NCBI RefSeq assembly: GCF_002192455.1
Contig: NZ_CP021744.1
Span: 682,001-746,000 of the forward strand
From: Streptomyces albireticuli
GTDB taxonomy: Bacteria; Actinomycetota; Actinomycetes; Streptomycetales; Streptomycetaceae
Length of the DNA stretch: 64,000 nucleotides
Direction: 5' to 3'
Under the pieces are notes generated by a model, which was given only the letters and a program-made list of their open reading frames with translations, made no database searches and was not told the DNA's origin. The position numbers and the translations under genes are program-made. Positions 27,801 through 35,642 of the stretch are shown here, piece after piece (within the stretch, counting starts at the first letter, position 1; each line of letters begins with the position of its first letter).

Positions 27801-27838
27801 GGGCGCTGCGCGGGCCGTCGGGGGCGGCGGAGGTATGA
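24821..27838 (+). CDS. AfsR/SARP-type regulator with BTAD, NB-ARC and TPR domains
   Basis: A 1005-residue pathway regulator. The N-terminal OmpR-type DNA-binding domain starts TRIRLLGPVQ and includes DELIDGLYHDDPPSTARRVV. The bacterial transcriptional activator domain covers about 105-265 (LLLECGRSAELVPDILRALE). An NB-ARC ATPase follows, with the Walker A loop GMGGVGKTTLAL near residue 338 and VLVVLDNATSVTQVEPLLPG as Walker B. The C-terminal half is TPR-like helices. GGGGGAG lies eight bases before the chosen GTG. A strong AGGAGG-ATG at 24766 is in another frame. It probably activates neighbouring specialised-metabolism genes, perhaps the dioxygenase locus to its right. Confidence 0.9.
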   Translation: MPVPHQVTRIRLLGPVQYVSARGTATRPGAPGPQAVLAALALRAGSLVTIDELIDGLYHDDPPSTARRVVVNYVHRLRTHIDRVDPAEETAGERPSAVLGTTDDGYVLRLPEECVDALRFGLLTARARHHARNGDPAAAAAALAEALGMWQGPALAGLPGPGAEDHRRALNEQRASAVEHHLELLLECGRSAELVPDILRALEAYPYRERLHGALMLALYRSGRGAEALLAYDDARRVLADELGVDAGPALRELHAAILAEDQALLAGPGGRALLAGPSPAEEGAAAPAPVRPGVPDLPAPAQLPPAPYDFTGRQEQLSALVAALTGGAEHAVAVITGMGGVGKTTLALRTAHTVAAGYPDGQLYANLRGPDGAPSDPAAVLTGFLAALGVPHERFPASLPDRTALFRTLLSRRAVLVVLDNATSVTQVEPLLPGAARCAVLITARALAAMPATLTVPLVGMGPDDAVELIGKVAGARRLDEEPDAVAALAAACGHLPLALRAAGARLAARPAWSVATLLERVSDQARLLGELRVGELTVEAVFELSTSQLPPRQARAFMALSIPHYAEFDVKGAAAVLDLPEQDAETVLEALVDAVLLETRAPGRYHFHDLVGAYARAKARAELTERERRTVVRRAADYICASVVAAVRASQPLAGPLTAEIHPRRSAGADVGTGHDAMLWVRGVLPTVVAVVEQAAASGDPDAVALAVDTVTLVPCFEDIVPLGSFAQAASALVPAAVAHCRGDIAGTAYYAAGVVLQKHSSPESLHRSRAHLLRVLDTFGDTPAPGGGPRPFLLVLFSLAMLAQLELQFGNFAAARAYAERSVAVARLSGDRELVARRRTLLLQVEVEDPDRRMDLTGIAAQCRELSGVFTRSEDEKWLIRMLMTEAESVLRGGGHAEAAGLYRRVLERARDSGHARNETECLFRLSEALLATGDTVGALGTARDAVAGARLAQEPLLTAHSQRALGLALRAVGEEPEAASHLERAEELYRALRGPSGAAEV

Positions 27839-27869
27839 CGCGCCCCGACGGCGTGCCGGCTCCTCGTCG

Positions 27870-28891
27870 TCACGCCACCATCCTCATCGGTACCGGGAGG
27901 GGCGCGGCGGCGGGCGCCACGGTGGCCCGGCAGTCGGCGAAGGTCGTGGGGGCGCCCGTGGCGACCACGATCCGGCGGTCGCCGCGGAAGGGGTCGCGGC
28001 CGTGCGCGCTGCGGATGTTGTCGACGAGCATCAGGTCGCCCGGCTCCCAAGCGCGGCGGACGGTGGCGGCCTCGTAGGCGGCGCTGATGGTGTAGAGCTC
28101 GCCCCGGGTGAGGGGGAGGCCGTCGCCGAAGCCCGTGTTGAAGGGCAGCCCGCCGTGGCCGAGCTCGTCGACGAGGATCTCGCGGACCTTCTCGTCCAGC
28201 GCCCACTCGTTCCAGAACGCCATGTGGTTGAACCACACCTCCTCGCCGGTCTCCGGGTGCCGGACGACGCCGGGGCGCAGGCCCCGGGTGCGGAGGCTGC
28301 CGTCGGGGCGCCAGTCGCAGGAGACGAGGTCCTCGGCGCAGCGGCGCTCCACCTCGGCCGGGGAGTCGGTGGCGAACGCGGTCCGCCAGTCGGCCGAGAG
28401 GCGGTCGGAGTACGTGCGGGTGAGCAGCCAGCCGTGCGTCCGCATCCGCTCGACCAGGTGCGAGGGGAGGTAGCGCAGCACGGTCCGGCAGTCGGCGACC
28501 GGGGTGGCGCCGCCCTGCTCGGGTGCGCTCAGGCAGCCGAAGAGCAGCAGTCCGGGGAAGGTGGGGGCGTAGCTGTCCTCGTTGTGCGTCCGGATCGGCT
28601 CGCCGGCCGGGAGGTTCGTGGCGGAGTGGAGGCCGTGGCCGAGGTCGCCGCCGGGCGTGACCGTCTCCAGGCGCGGGGTGCGCTGAGGTATGAGCACGTC
28701 CCTGACCTGTGCGAACGTCTCCACGCTGTGCACGGGCAGGCCGCGGATGTACACGGCGCCGTGCTCGCGCAGACCGGCGCGGAGCGCGTCGTGCGCGGCG
28801 GCCAGCCAGTGCAGGGCCTCCTCGACGCCGGGCTGGTGGGGGCCACGAGGGTGGCGGGCCGGCCGGGCCCGACGGACCAGTGGAGGTTCAC
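27870..28891 (-). pseudogene. TauD/TfdA-like dioxygenase with apparent 1-nt deletion
   Basis: From 28754 downward an intact frame encodes the Fe(II)/2-oxoglutarate dioxygenase core: TNLPAGEPIRTHNEDSYAP (HxD/E motif), then LMLVDNIRSAHGRDPFRGDR with the distal His and Arg. The natural N-terminus (VNLHWSVGPGRPATLVAP, GTG at 28891) is in another frame and joins the core frame (QPGVEEALHWLAAAHDAL) only if one base is added near the five-G run at 28838-28842. The GTG overlaps the stop of a 36-codon ORF. Either this is a sequencing error in a homopolymer or a recent frameshift. If active it would hydroxylate or oxidise a small molecule. Confidence 0.7.
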
Positions 28892-28998
28892 CGGTGCCCG
28901 CCCGTGGCGCGGTGGCGGAGGCCGGCGGCGGGTGCCGGACGGCGCGTCAGATGATGCCGGGGCCGGGCCGTACGGGCCGGCTGCCGCTGTTCGGACAT
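28888..28998 (-). CDS. Small ORF (36 aa) coupled to the dioxygenase gene
   Basis: An ATG with GGAG six bases upstream opens a 36-codon frame starting MSEQRQPARTARPRHHL that ends in a TGA overlapping the GTG of the dioxygenase (GTGA). The peptide is rich in Arg, Pro and Ala with no motif I recognise. It may be a leader that couples translation, or the true N-terminus of the dioxygenase if a second frame error is present. Evidence for a functional product is weak. Confidence 0.35.
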   Translation of the reverse strand: MSEQRQPARTARPRHHLTRRPAPAAGLRHRATGGHR

Positions 28999-29049
28999 GG
29001 GGGGTCTCCGGGTCGGGTCGGTCTGGCGGGAACGGGTGGGGCACCGGTC

Positions 29050-29330
29050 CTATTCGGGGCGGACGGCGTGGACGCTCCAGTCGCGCAGGAGCGGGGACAT
29101 GGCCAGTGCGCGGCGGCAGATGCCCAGGGCGGCGGCCCCGGCGACCGCCTCGGGGGTGCCGCGGTGAAGATCCCCAGGTGGAGGCGGCCGGGAGAGCAGC
29201 GGATGCTGATGTGCTCCAGGCGGTCCTCGGCGACCGCCGCGAGCCACAGCACGTCGGTCACCTGTGCTCCGTCGAGCACTTGACAGGCCCTGGTGCCGGT
29301 GGCGGCCAGGGTGATGACGGTCATTCGCAT
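29050..29330 (-). pseudogene. Small hypothetical protein (about 93 aa) with apparent 1-nt deletion
   Basis: The first frame reads MRMTVITLAATGTRACQVLD and continues to LEHISIRCSPGRLHLGIFTA. The second frame continues naturally as TPEAVAGAAALGICRRALAM and ends RDWSVHAVRPE. They join if one base is added near the five-G run at 29152-29156. The upstream frame lacks a Shine-Dalgarno. The composition is that of a normal small folded protein. I do not recognise the family. It lies directly before the dioxygenase, whose N-terminus shows the same kind of defect. Confidence 0.5.
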
Positions 29331-29346
29331 GGTCGGAAGGCGCGCG

Positions 29347-29451
29347 TCAGTCCCGGATCACAGCGCTCGTACCCGGCCGGAGGGCCGGGGTCTGCCGGAC
29401 GGCGGTGGCCGGAGCGGCCGGTCTGCCGGGGACGCGGGTGCGGACTGCCAT
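29347..29451 (-). CDS. Small ORF (34 aa) at the head of the dioxygenase operon
   Basis: ATG with AAGG eight bases upstream; the peptide starts MAVRTRVPGRPAAPATAVRQ and ends GTSAVIRD. It is rich in Ala, Arg, Pro and Thr, has no cysteine and no repeat, and stops 16 bp before the next ORF. It is the first ORF of the minus-strand group divergent from a TrmB/LuxR-type regulator. It could be a tiny precursor peptide or a chance frame in GC-rich DNA. Confidence 0.3.
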   Translation of the reverse strand: MAVRTRVPGRPAAPATAVRQTPALRPGTSAVIRD

Positions 29452-29757
29452 GGGAGACGCCTTGTCTGGTCGGGCCGGCCGGGCTGCCGGAGCCGCCGGG
29501 CCGGCCGGCGGTGCTGCCGGAGCCGTTCGGGTCGCCGGCGCTTCCGCGCCGTCCCGGTGGTCACCATCCTGGTCGGTCACCCCGGGCCGGGGGAAGCGGT
29601 TCGGGCCGGTCCAAACCGTCCAGGCCGGTTTGTGCCATGTGCCGGCGGCGCGGAACGGGCGCCCGGAGCGGCGTCCCCCGCGTGTTGATCCGCTGTTGAC
29701 CGGGCCCGCGCAGACTGACCGGCACGGGGGTGCTTGTCGCACGAGGAAGGGGTACGC
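29452..29757. other. Divergent intergenic region, no gene seen
   Basis: This GC-rich gap between the small minus-strand ORF and the LuxR-type gene contains repeated CCGGCCGG-like tracts but no clear gene. A TTGACC near 29695 could be a -35 box for the regulator, without a convincing -10 partner. Confidence 0.4.
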
Positions 29758-30735
29758 ATGTTGGTGGCACTCGGTCTGGAGACGACGGACGAGGCGGTCT
29801 ACCGCGAGATGCTGGAGTCCCCGGCCCTGGGGGTCGAGGAGATCGCGGTCCGGCTGGCGACCACCCCCGGCCGTGTACGCGCCTGTCTGGACAAGCTGTT
29901 CGAGCTGCGGCTGGTCCAGGAGTCCTTCGAGGCGCCCGGCCGCTTCCTGGCGGTGGAACCGGCCATGGGCCTCCAGCGGCTGCTGGCCCGGCAGCACGCC
30001 GAACTGATCGAACGGCAGCGGCAGATGGCCGACAGCCAGGCCTCGTTCCTCCGCCTGTTCGCCGGTACGGGCGCCCGCCCCTCCCCCGGCGACGGCGTCG
30101 AGCGGCTGGAGGGCATGGACGCGGTGCGGCGGCGGCTCCAGGAGCTGACCCGCGACGCGGTCCGCGAGGTGCTGACGTTCATGCCCGGAGGCCCTCGGTC
30201 GGCGGCGGTGCTGCGGGCCGCCCGGCACAACGACGGGCAGGCACTGGAGCGCGGGGTGGCGATCCGCGTGATCGGCCCGGAGGGGGCCCGCGAGGACACC
30301 GCGACCCTGGGCTACGCGCGGTGGCTGACCGGGCAGCGCGGCGAGTTCCGCACCGCGGCGAGCCTGCCGCCGCGGATGGTCCTGGTCGACGGGGCGACGG
30401 CGCTGATCCCCCTCGATCCGGAGGACACCCGCCGGGGCGCCCTGTGCCTGTCCGGCCCGGCCCTGCTGGCCCCGCTCCTCGCCCTCTTCGAGCAGACCTG
30501 GGAACGGGCCGCTCCGCTGGGGCCTCCCGGTGACGGGACCGCCCACTCCCTGTCCGACCACGAACGCGCGCTGCTCGCCTACATCGCCCAGGGGCACACG
30601 GACGAGTCCGCCGCCCGGCAGCTCCATGTCTCACCGCGCACCGCCCGCCGCACGATGGCCTCCCTGATGGACCGCCTCGGCGCCCGCAGCCGCTTCGAGG
30701 CGGGCCTGAAGGCGGCGCGGCTGGGCTGGCTGTGA
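29758..30735 (+). CDS. TrmB/LuxR-type transcriptional regulator
   Basis: A 325-residue regulator. Residues 1-70 form a TrmB-like winged helix (TTDEAVYREMLESPALGVEE, then LATTPGRVRACLDKLFELRL), followed by a coiled segment with RQHAELIERQRQMADSQ. The C-terminus is a LuxR-type helix-turn-helix, ALLAYIAQGHTDESAARQLH with VSPRTARRTMASLMDRLGA. This two-ended type is common in specialised-metabolite clusters of Streptomyces, including ribosomal-peptide ones. AGGAAGGGG precedes the ATG at 29758. It is divergent from the small-ORF/dioxygenase group and probably regulates it. Confidence 0.85.
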   Translation: MLVALGLETTDEAVYREMLESPALGVEEIAVRLATTPGRVRACLDKLFELRLVQESFEAPGRFLAVEPAMGLQRLLARQHAELIERQRQMADSQASFLRLFAGTGARPSPGDGVERLEGMDAVRRRLQELTRDAVREVLTFMPGGPRSAAVLRAARHNDGQALERGVAIRVIGPEGAREDTATLGYARWLTGQRGEFRTAASLPPRMVLVDGATALIPLDPEDTRRGALCLSGPALLAPLLALFEQTWERAAPLGPPGDGTAHSLSDHERALLAYIAQGHTDESAARQLHVSPRTARRTMASLMDRLGARSRFEAGLKAARLGWL

Positions 30736-30776
30736 GCACGGCGGTGCCGGCGGGCCGTCCCGGCCCCGGAGAGGGA

Positions 30777-30808
30777 CGGGGTCACGGCGCGGCGGCGCGG
30801 TGACCCCG
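30777..30808. terminator. Terminator between LuxR-type gene and haem-monooxygenase gene
   Basis: CGGGGTCACGGCGC and GCGCGGTGACCCCG pair over 14 positions with one mismatch and a short loop. It lies between convergent genes. Confidence 0.6.
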
Positions 30809-30821
30809 CCGGCCCGGGGCG

Positions 30822-31145
30822 TCAGTCGTTCCCGGGCGTCGCGTGCTGGACGACCTCGAAGGCCATCAGCTTCGACCCCGTGGCCGCCGGCTTCGGCCGC
30901 TCGCCGTCGCCGCCGCCCTGGTGCCCCTGCCGCATCGTGCCGTTGAACCAGTTCTGGTAGTCCTCCTCGCTGCGCCAGCGGGTGTAGACGAAGTAGTCGT
31001 CCGTCCCGTCCACGGGCCGCAGCAGCTCGAACCACTCGAACCCGTCCGCGCCCTCCACGAGGCCGGCTCGCGCCGCGAACCGCTTCTCCAGGAGCTCGCG
31101 CTGGTCGGCGGGGACCGTCAGGACGTTGATCTTCACTACGCTCAT
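30822..31145 (-). CDS. MhuD-like haem-degrading monooxygenase (ABM fold)
   Basis: A 107-residue ferredoxin-like protein of the antibiotic-biosynthesis-monooxygenase superfamily. It follows Mycobacterium MhuD closely: the N-terminus is SVVKINVLTVPA, and the three haem-pocket residues fall at the same numbers as in MhuD, N7, W66 (QNWFNG) and H75 (QGHQGG). The C-terminus SKLMAFEVV also matches. MhuD-type enzymes cleave haem to free iron in the cytoplasm. No iron box is evident upstream. Function as a general ABM protein is the alternative, but the residue match makes haem degradation likely. Confidence 0.85.
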   Translation of the reverse strand: MSVVKINVLTVPADQRELLEKRFAARAGLVEGADGFEWFELLRPVDGTDDYFVYTRWRSEEDYQNWFNGTMRQGHQGGGDGERPKPAATGSKLMAFEVVQHATPGND

Positions 31146-31248
31146 GCCCCCATGGTGCCCGATGCCCGTGGCGGGCGAGGCGGCAGGGGCGGCAAGCGGC
31201 GCCGTGTCTCCCCGGGGGTGGCCCTTCGCGGGCCGTCCGCCCCGGAGG

Positions 31249-33246
31249 CTAACGCCGTTTCAACCGCGCTCGCGCCGCCTTCAGCAACTCCACCCGCCCC
31301 ACCCGCAAGGTCAGCACGTCACGCCCCGCCAGCGGCTTGGCGTACCACGGCATACCGAACCGCCGCCAGCGGGCGGGCTTCAGCGAGGGCTGCGCGGGCA
31401 CGGGAACCGACCACTCCTTGCCCTCCACGGCGAGGCGGAGGGTCAGCTCCCACTCCCCGGCGGTCGCGCAGGGCACCTGGGCCGTGAACGCGCCCTTGGC
31501 GGACGAGGGCTCGACGGGCACTGCCCGTTCGACGCCTTCCGCCCCCTTGGCACGCACGGTGAGTGCGCCGAGAGGCCAACCGTTCAGCGTGCAACGTCCG
31601 TTCACGACGAGGGTGGCCGGGGTCTCGGTCGACCACTGTGCGCCGGTGACCCGCAGGCGCGGCGTGACGCGGTGCCGTGTCTCGCCCACGTCCAGCGTCA
31701 GATTGCCGTAAGGCTTGGTGGTGTAGAGGGCGACCGCGGTCCCCTCGTCCGTGACGAGCATGGTGGTCGCCGTGGTCACCGCCTCCGCGCGGCCGCTGCC
31801 GAGGCGGGCCTCCTTCACGATGCCCTGGGCGCCCACAGCGAGCGAGATGTCCCAGAGACCGGCCGTCAACGGCGCGAGCTCGATCGCCGCTTCGTACCCC
31901 GCCGCGCTGTAGTCGTGGAGGTCGCTGTCCTTGTCGATACCCGGAGCAGGGGTGTGGCGGACCGCGAGGCGACGCTCCGTATCCGTGCCGCGCTTGCGGA
32001 GGACGAGCTCCGTGGTGACATCACGCGTGGCTATTCGGTGGATGTAGGCGTGACCCGTGAGGCGCAGCCGGGTGGCGTCGAGCACCGCGGAGTCGACGCG
32101 GTGGCGGACGCCCAGCTCGGCCGTGAGGTCGTAGCAGTCGTCGGGGATGTTCAGCGTGCTGTCGCGGAAGTAGGGGTAAAGGGCGTAGGCACGGCCGCCT
32201 TCGACCTGGATCTCCGGAAGGGTCGTGGCCGTGGCGGCGAGGGTGGTGATGCCGTAGCTGGCGGCACCTCGGTCGAGCTCCCAGTGGACAAGGGTGAGGA
32301 GTTCGTCGAGAAGCGCACGGCCTATGAGGTGGCAGCGCAGGCGGACCACGGCGGGCAGGCGGGCGGCCAGGCCGTCGGTCCAGTAGAGCGCGACCAGGTC
32401 GGCCAGCTCGTGCAGCAGCTTCTCCTGGACGTCACGCCGGGGTTCACGACTCAGCTGGAGCACGGCGTCCCGCAGCTCGACGGCGAAGTGCCGGTGCATC
32501 AGCGCGTCGCGGTCGGGGCCGGCCGGTACCCGGTCGGCGACGAGCTCGGCCATCGTGCGGAAGAGATCCATCCGCATCCGTGTGCCGTGCTCCTGCGCGG
32601 TGATGTTGTTGCCGTCCTCGCGCGCGACCCAGTAAAGGCAGTCGTAGTCGGCGACGACGGATATCGCGGCGGCCTCAAGGTAGGCGGTGGCGACGAACGG
32701 CTGGTCCTCGCCGATCGACAGGCCCGTGTCGAAGCGGAGCCGGAGCCGGTCGATCAGCTCGCGACGGAACAGCTTCATGGGGTTGAGGGTCCAGTAGACC
32801 CTGGAGGAGAACACATCGGTCCTGGGCTGGTCCCGCTTGAACATCGACCGGGGTGCGCGGCGCCCGCCCTCCCCCACGATCCGCCCGAGGACGACGTCGG
32901 AGCCGTTCTCGTCGGCCGCCGCGACCATGCGCTCAAGGGCCTCGGGGCCGATGCGGTCATCCGCGTCGAGGAAATAGACGTAGCGTCCGGCGGCGCGGTC
33001 GAGTCCGAGGTTGCGCGGACCCGCCGGGCCACCGGAGTTCGGCTGATGGATCACATGCATCAGCGGCGCGCGCTCCGCCAGCCGGTCCAGCTCCTCCGCC
33101 GTACCGTCCGTGGAACCGTCGTCGACCGCGATCAGCTCGATCCGGTCCGCTCCCAGGGACTGGTCGAGAACAGAGGTGACGCTACCGGTCACGTACGGCA
33201 TGGCGTTGTACGCGGCGATGATGACCGTGACATCAGGCCCAGGCAT
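31249..33246 (-). CDS. Family 2 glycosyltransferase with long C-terminal extension
   Basis: A 665-residue enzyme. Residues 1-230 are a GT-A domain: VTVIIAAYNAMPYVTGSVTS, the IAVDDGSTDGT block, the metal site FLDADDR (D94-D97) and the acceptor-side LSIGEDQPF. A helical section follows, then about 300 residues of beta-sandwich-like sequence. This layout recalls the TarP/TarS-type wall-teichoic-acid glycosyltransferases, in which C-terminal domains mediate oligomerisation. No signal or membrane segment is present. A role in decorating a wall polymer is inferred. It stands alone, divergent from gnd across a 645-bp gap. Confidence 0.85.
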   Translation of the reverse strand: MPGPDVTVIIAAYNAMPYVTGSVTSVLDQSLGADRIELIAVDDGSTDGTAEELDRLAERAPLMHVIHQPNSGGPAGPRNLGLDRAAGRYVYFLDADDRIGPEALERMVAAADENGSDVVLGRIVGEGGRRAPRSMFKRDQPRTDVFSSRVYWTLNPMKLFRRELIDRLRLRFDTGLSIGEDQPFVATAYLEAAAISVVADYDCLYWVAREDGNNITAQEHGTRMRMDLFRTMAELVADRVPAGPDRDALMHRHFAVELRDAVLQLSREPRRDVQEKLLHELADLVALYWTDGLAARLPAVVRLRCHLIGRALLDELLTLVHWELDRGAASYGITTLAATATTLPEIQVEGGRAYALYPYFRDSTLNIPDDCYDLTAELGVRHRVDSAVLDATRLRLTGHAYIHRIATRDVTTELVLRKRGTDTERRLAVRHTPAPGIDKDSDLHDYSAAGYEAAIELAPLTAGLWDISLAVGAQGIVKEARLGSGRAEAVTTATTMLVTDEGTAVALYTTKPYGNLTLDVGETRHRVTPRLRVTGAQWSTETPATLVVNGRCTLNGWPLGALTVRAKGAEGVERAVPVEPSSAKGAFTAQVPCATAGEWELTLRLAVEGKEWSVPVPAQPSLKPARWRRFGMPWYAKPLAGRDVLTLRVGRVELLKAARARLKRR

Positions 33247-33891
33247 GGTCGAATCCTCCGTTCCTACAGTCCAGGGTGCCGTTCCAGGATATAGGAGACA
33301 TCGAACCGGCGTTCCCCGACCGGACCACGACTTCGGCAGTCAGCGGACGGCCGCCGGTGGCAAGCACGGGAGTGCTGCCGGCCGGCCCGAGAGCCCGCGT
33401 GACGTGCCCCGGAACCGGCCTCACCACCATGGAATTCCGCCGGTCGGCGGGGTGATCACCCCGCCACATGGCGGGTGATGCCACCCGGAGCCTGAAGACG
33501 GAGTTCAAAGAGTCACGCACACAGCGGGGCCGTACCACGGCCTGCGTCGTGGATTCCACGGCCTGGCGGCCGGATGTCTTGACGCTCCATCAGCTGTAGG
33601 ACCGCGCCCCTCTCGCCCCCGGCACTCCGATCCAGTGACCGCCCACCCGGAGCCCACACTTGTCCGAGTCACACAATCGGGCCCCGACTGCGGCCGCCTC
33701 CGTCAAAGAGCAAGGTGACAAGATCGAGGTCACCTCAGCGCACTCCCGCCCGCCTCCCCACGCCCGTGCCACGATGACCAGGTGATGCCCGGCATCCCGG
33801 CGGGAAGAGCTCGACACCCGCCGGCGTTGCCGCCTCGCACAAGCCTTACGCACAGCCTCACCGACGCACGTGACAGGAGTGGATCCCCGCA
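33247..33891. other. 645-bp gap between glycosyltransferase and gnd, no gene seen
   Basis: Two minus-strand open frames (33233-33559, 33590-33892) lack ribosome sites and the codon bias of the neighbours, so they are not called. GC is lower than average in places (33270-33310, 33480-33560). The only clear structure is the palindrome at 33446-33465. The length and lower GC may mark a deleted or decayed gene. Confidence 0.5.
33446..33465. promoter_or_regulatory. Perfect 20-bp palindrome
   Basis: GGCGGGGTGATCACCCCGCC is a perfect dyad in the gap before gnd. It is followed by a related partial copy (GGCGGGTGATGCCACCC near 33470). It could be an operator with a GTGATCAC core or a terminator of an unseen transcript. 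No protein is linked to it. Confidence 0.4.
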
Positions 33892-35352
33892 ATGCCCAGC
33901 ACCCCCTCCCCCAAGGCCACCGCGCAGATCGGTGTCACCGGGCTCGCCGTCATGGGCAGCAACCTCGCCCGCAACTTCGCCCGGCACGGGCACACCGTCG
34001 CCCTCCACAACCGCACCTACGCCAAGACGAAGGCGCTCGTCGACCAGCACGGCCACGAGGGCGACTTCGTCCCGGCCGAGTCCGCCGAGGAGTTCGTCGC
34101 CGCCCTCCAGAAGCCGCGCCGCATCATCGTCATGGTCAAGGCGGGCGACCCCACCGACGCCGTCATCGACGAGTTCGCCGTCCTCCTGGAGCCCGGCGAC
34201 GTCATCATCGACGGCGGCAACGCCCACTTCGCCGACACCCGCCGCCGTGAAAAGGCACTCCGAGAGAAAGGCATCCACTTCGTCGGCGCCGGTATCTCCG
34301 GTGGTGAAGAAGGCGCGCTCAACGGGCCCGCCATCATGCCCGGCGGATCGGAGGAGTCCTACAACTCCCTCGGCCCGCTCCTCGAATCCATCGCCGCGAA
34401 GGCGAAGGACGGCACGCCCTGCTGCACCCACGTCGGACCCGACGGCGCCGGACACTTCGTCAAGATGGTGCACAACGGCATCGAGTACGCCGACATGCAG
34501 CTCATCGCCGAGGCCTACGACCTGCTGCGCAACGTCGCCGGGTTCGAGCCGGCCCGGATCGCCGAGACCTTCCGCGGCTGGAACGCCGGGCGCCTGGACT
34601 CGTACCTCATCGAGATCACCGCGGAGGTGCTCGCCCACACCGACGCGGACACCGGGCGGCCCTTCGTGGACGTGGTGGCCGACGAGGCCGAGCAGAAGGG
34701 CACCGGCCGGTGGACGGTGCAGACCGCGCTGGACCTCGGGACCCCGGTGTCCGGCATCGCCGAGGCCGTGTTCGCCCGCTCGGTGTCCGGTCACCGCGAT
34801 CTCCGCGAGGCGGCCCGGGGACTGCCCGGGCCGCGGCGCGAGAGCCTCTCCGCCGACGAGGCGGAGGCCTTCGCCGCGCGGGTCGAGGAGGCGCTGTACG
34901 CGTCGAAGGTCGTCTCGTACGCCCAGGGCTGGAACATGATCAGCGCCGCGAGCGCCGAGTACGGCTGGGACATCGACCTGGGCGCGACGGCCGCCATCTG
35001 GCGGGGCGGCTGCATCATCCGGGCCGCGTTCCTGGACCGCATCCGGAGCGCCTTCGCCGCCGACCCGGCCCTCCCCACCCTGCTGGCCGACAAGGGCTTC
35101 GCGGAGGAGGTCGGCCGGGCCCAGGACGCCTGGCGCTCGGTCGTCACCACGGCCGTCACCCACGGCGTGCCCACGCCCGGGTTCTCCGCCGCCCTCGCGT
35201 ACTACGACGCGCTGCGCGCCGAGCGGCTGCCCGCCGCGCTGACGCAGGGGCAGCGCGACTTCTTCGGGGCGCACACCTACCGGCGTGTCGACCGCGAGGG
35301 CTCGTTCCACACCGGGTGGAGCGGGGAGCGCGAGGAGGAGCGCACCGCCTGA
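33892..35352 (+). CDS. gnd: 6-Phosphogluconate dehydrogenase (decarboxylating)
   Basis: A 486-residue enzyme that converts 6-phosphogluconate to ribulose 5-phosphate with NADP+, supplying NADPH and pentoses. The cofactor motif GVTGLAVMGSNLARNFARHG opens the protein, the substrate loop is GAGISGGEEGA, and catalytic residues lie in HFVKMVHNGIEY. The long all-helical C-terminal domain ends with FFGAHTYRR, the phosphate-binding tail. AGGAG lies about 15 bases before the ATG. Full length for the family. No other pentose-phosphate gene is adjacent. Confidence 0.95.
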   Translation: MPSTPSPKATAQIGVTGLAVMGSNLARNFARHGHTVALHNRTYAKTKALVDQHGHEGDFVPAESAEEFVAALQKPRRIIVMVKAGDPTDAVIDEFAVLLEPGDVIIDGGNAHFADTRRREKALREKGIHFVGAGISGGEEGALNGPAIMPGGSEESYNSLGPLLESIAAKAKDGTPCCTHVGPDGAGHFVKMVHNGIEYADMQLIAEAYDLLRNVAGFEPARIAETFRGWNAGRLDSYLIEITAEVLAHTDADTGRPFVDVVADEAEQKGTGRWTVQTALDLGTPVSGIAEAVFARSVSGHRDLREAARGLPGPRRESLSADEAEAFAARVEEALYASKVVSYAQGWNMISAASAEYGWDIDLGATAAIWRGGCIIRAAFLDRIRSAFAADPALPTLLADKGFAEEVGRAQDAWRSVVTTAVTHGVPTPGFSAALAYYDALRAERLPAALTQGQRDFFGAHTYRRVDREGSFHTGWSGEREEERTA

Positions 35353-35558
35353 CCCCGGCCGCCCCCGACCGCACCCGGCACCCGGCGACCCCGGCGGAGG
35401 CGGCCCGCTCCCCGGCCGCCTCCGGCGCCACCTGACGGACCGCCAGTTCACCGCCGGGCACATCGTCGGAAAAGGTGCGAACAGGTCGTGCGACACGCCG
35501 AAAAGCGGTGACCGGATCACCCGCTCGTATGGATGTGTCCCTACCTGTCGTTTCTGTC

Positions 35559-35582
35559 CTGACCTGCGTCTTTGCAGGTCAG
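35559..35582. terminator. Inverted repeat downstream of gnd
   Basis: CTGACCTGC and GCAGGTCAG form a perfect 9-bp stem with a 6-nt loop. AAAG follows. It may terminate gnd transcripts, although it lies 207 bp after the stop codon; it may equally be an operator for the DUF6643 gene, whose predicted promoter begins 24 bp further on. Confidence 0.45.
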
Positions 35583-35606
35583 AAAGGGGTTGCGGCGACC
35601 TCGGCG

Positions 35607-35635
35607 TAGACCGGGCCGGGGAAAGGGCTTAACTT
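35607..35635 (+). promoter_or_regulatory. Predicted promoter giving a leaderless DUF6643 mRNA
   Basis: TAGACC (35607-35612) and TAACTT (35630-35635) with a 17-bp spacer resemble a vegetative promoter. Only seven bases separate the -10 box from the ATG at 35643, and no Shine-Dalgarno lies at normal distance, so the transcript may start at the start codon. Confidence 0.4.
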
Positions 35636-35642
35636 ATGCGCT

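Noticed and set aside
33233..33892. Two minus-strand frames in the gap before gnd
   Set aside because: No ribosome sites, no codon bias like the neighbours, no recognisable fold.
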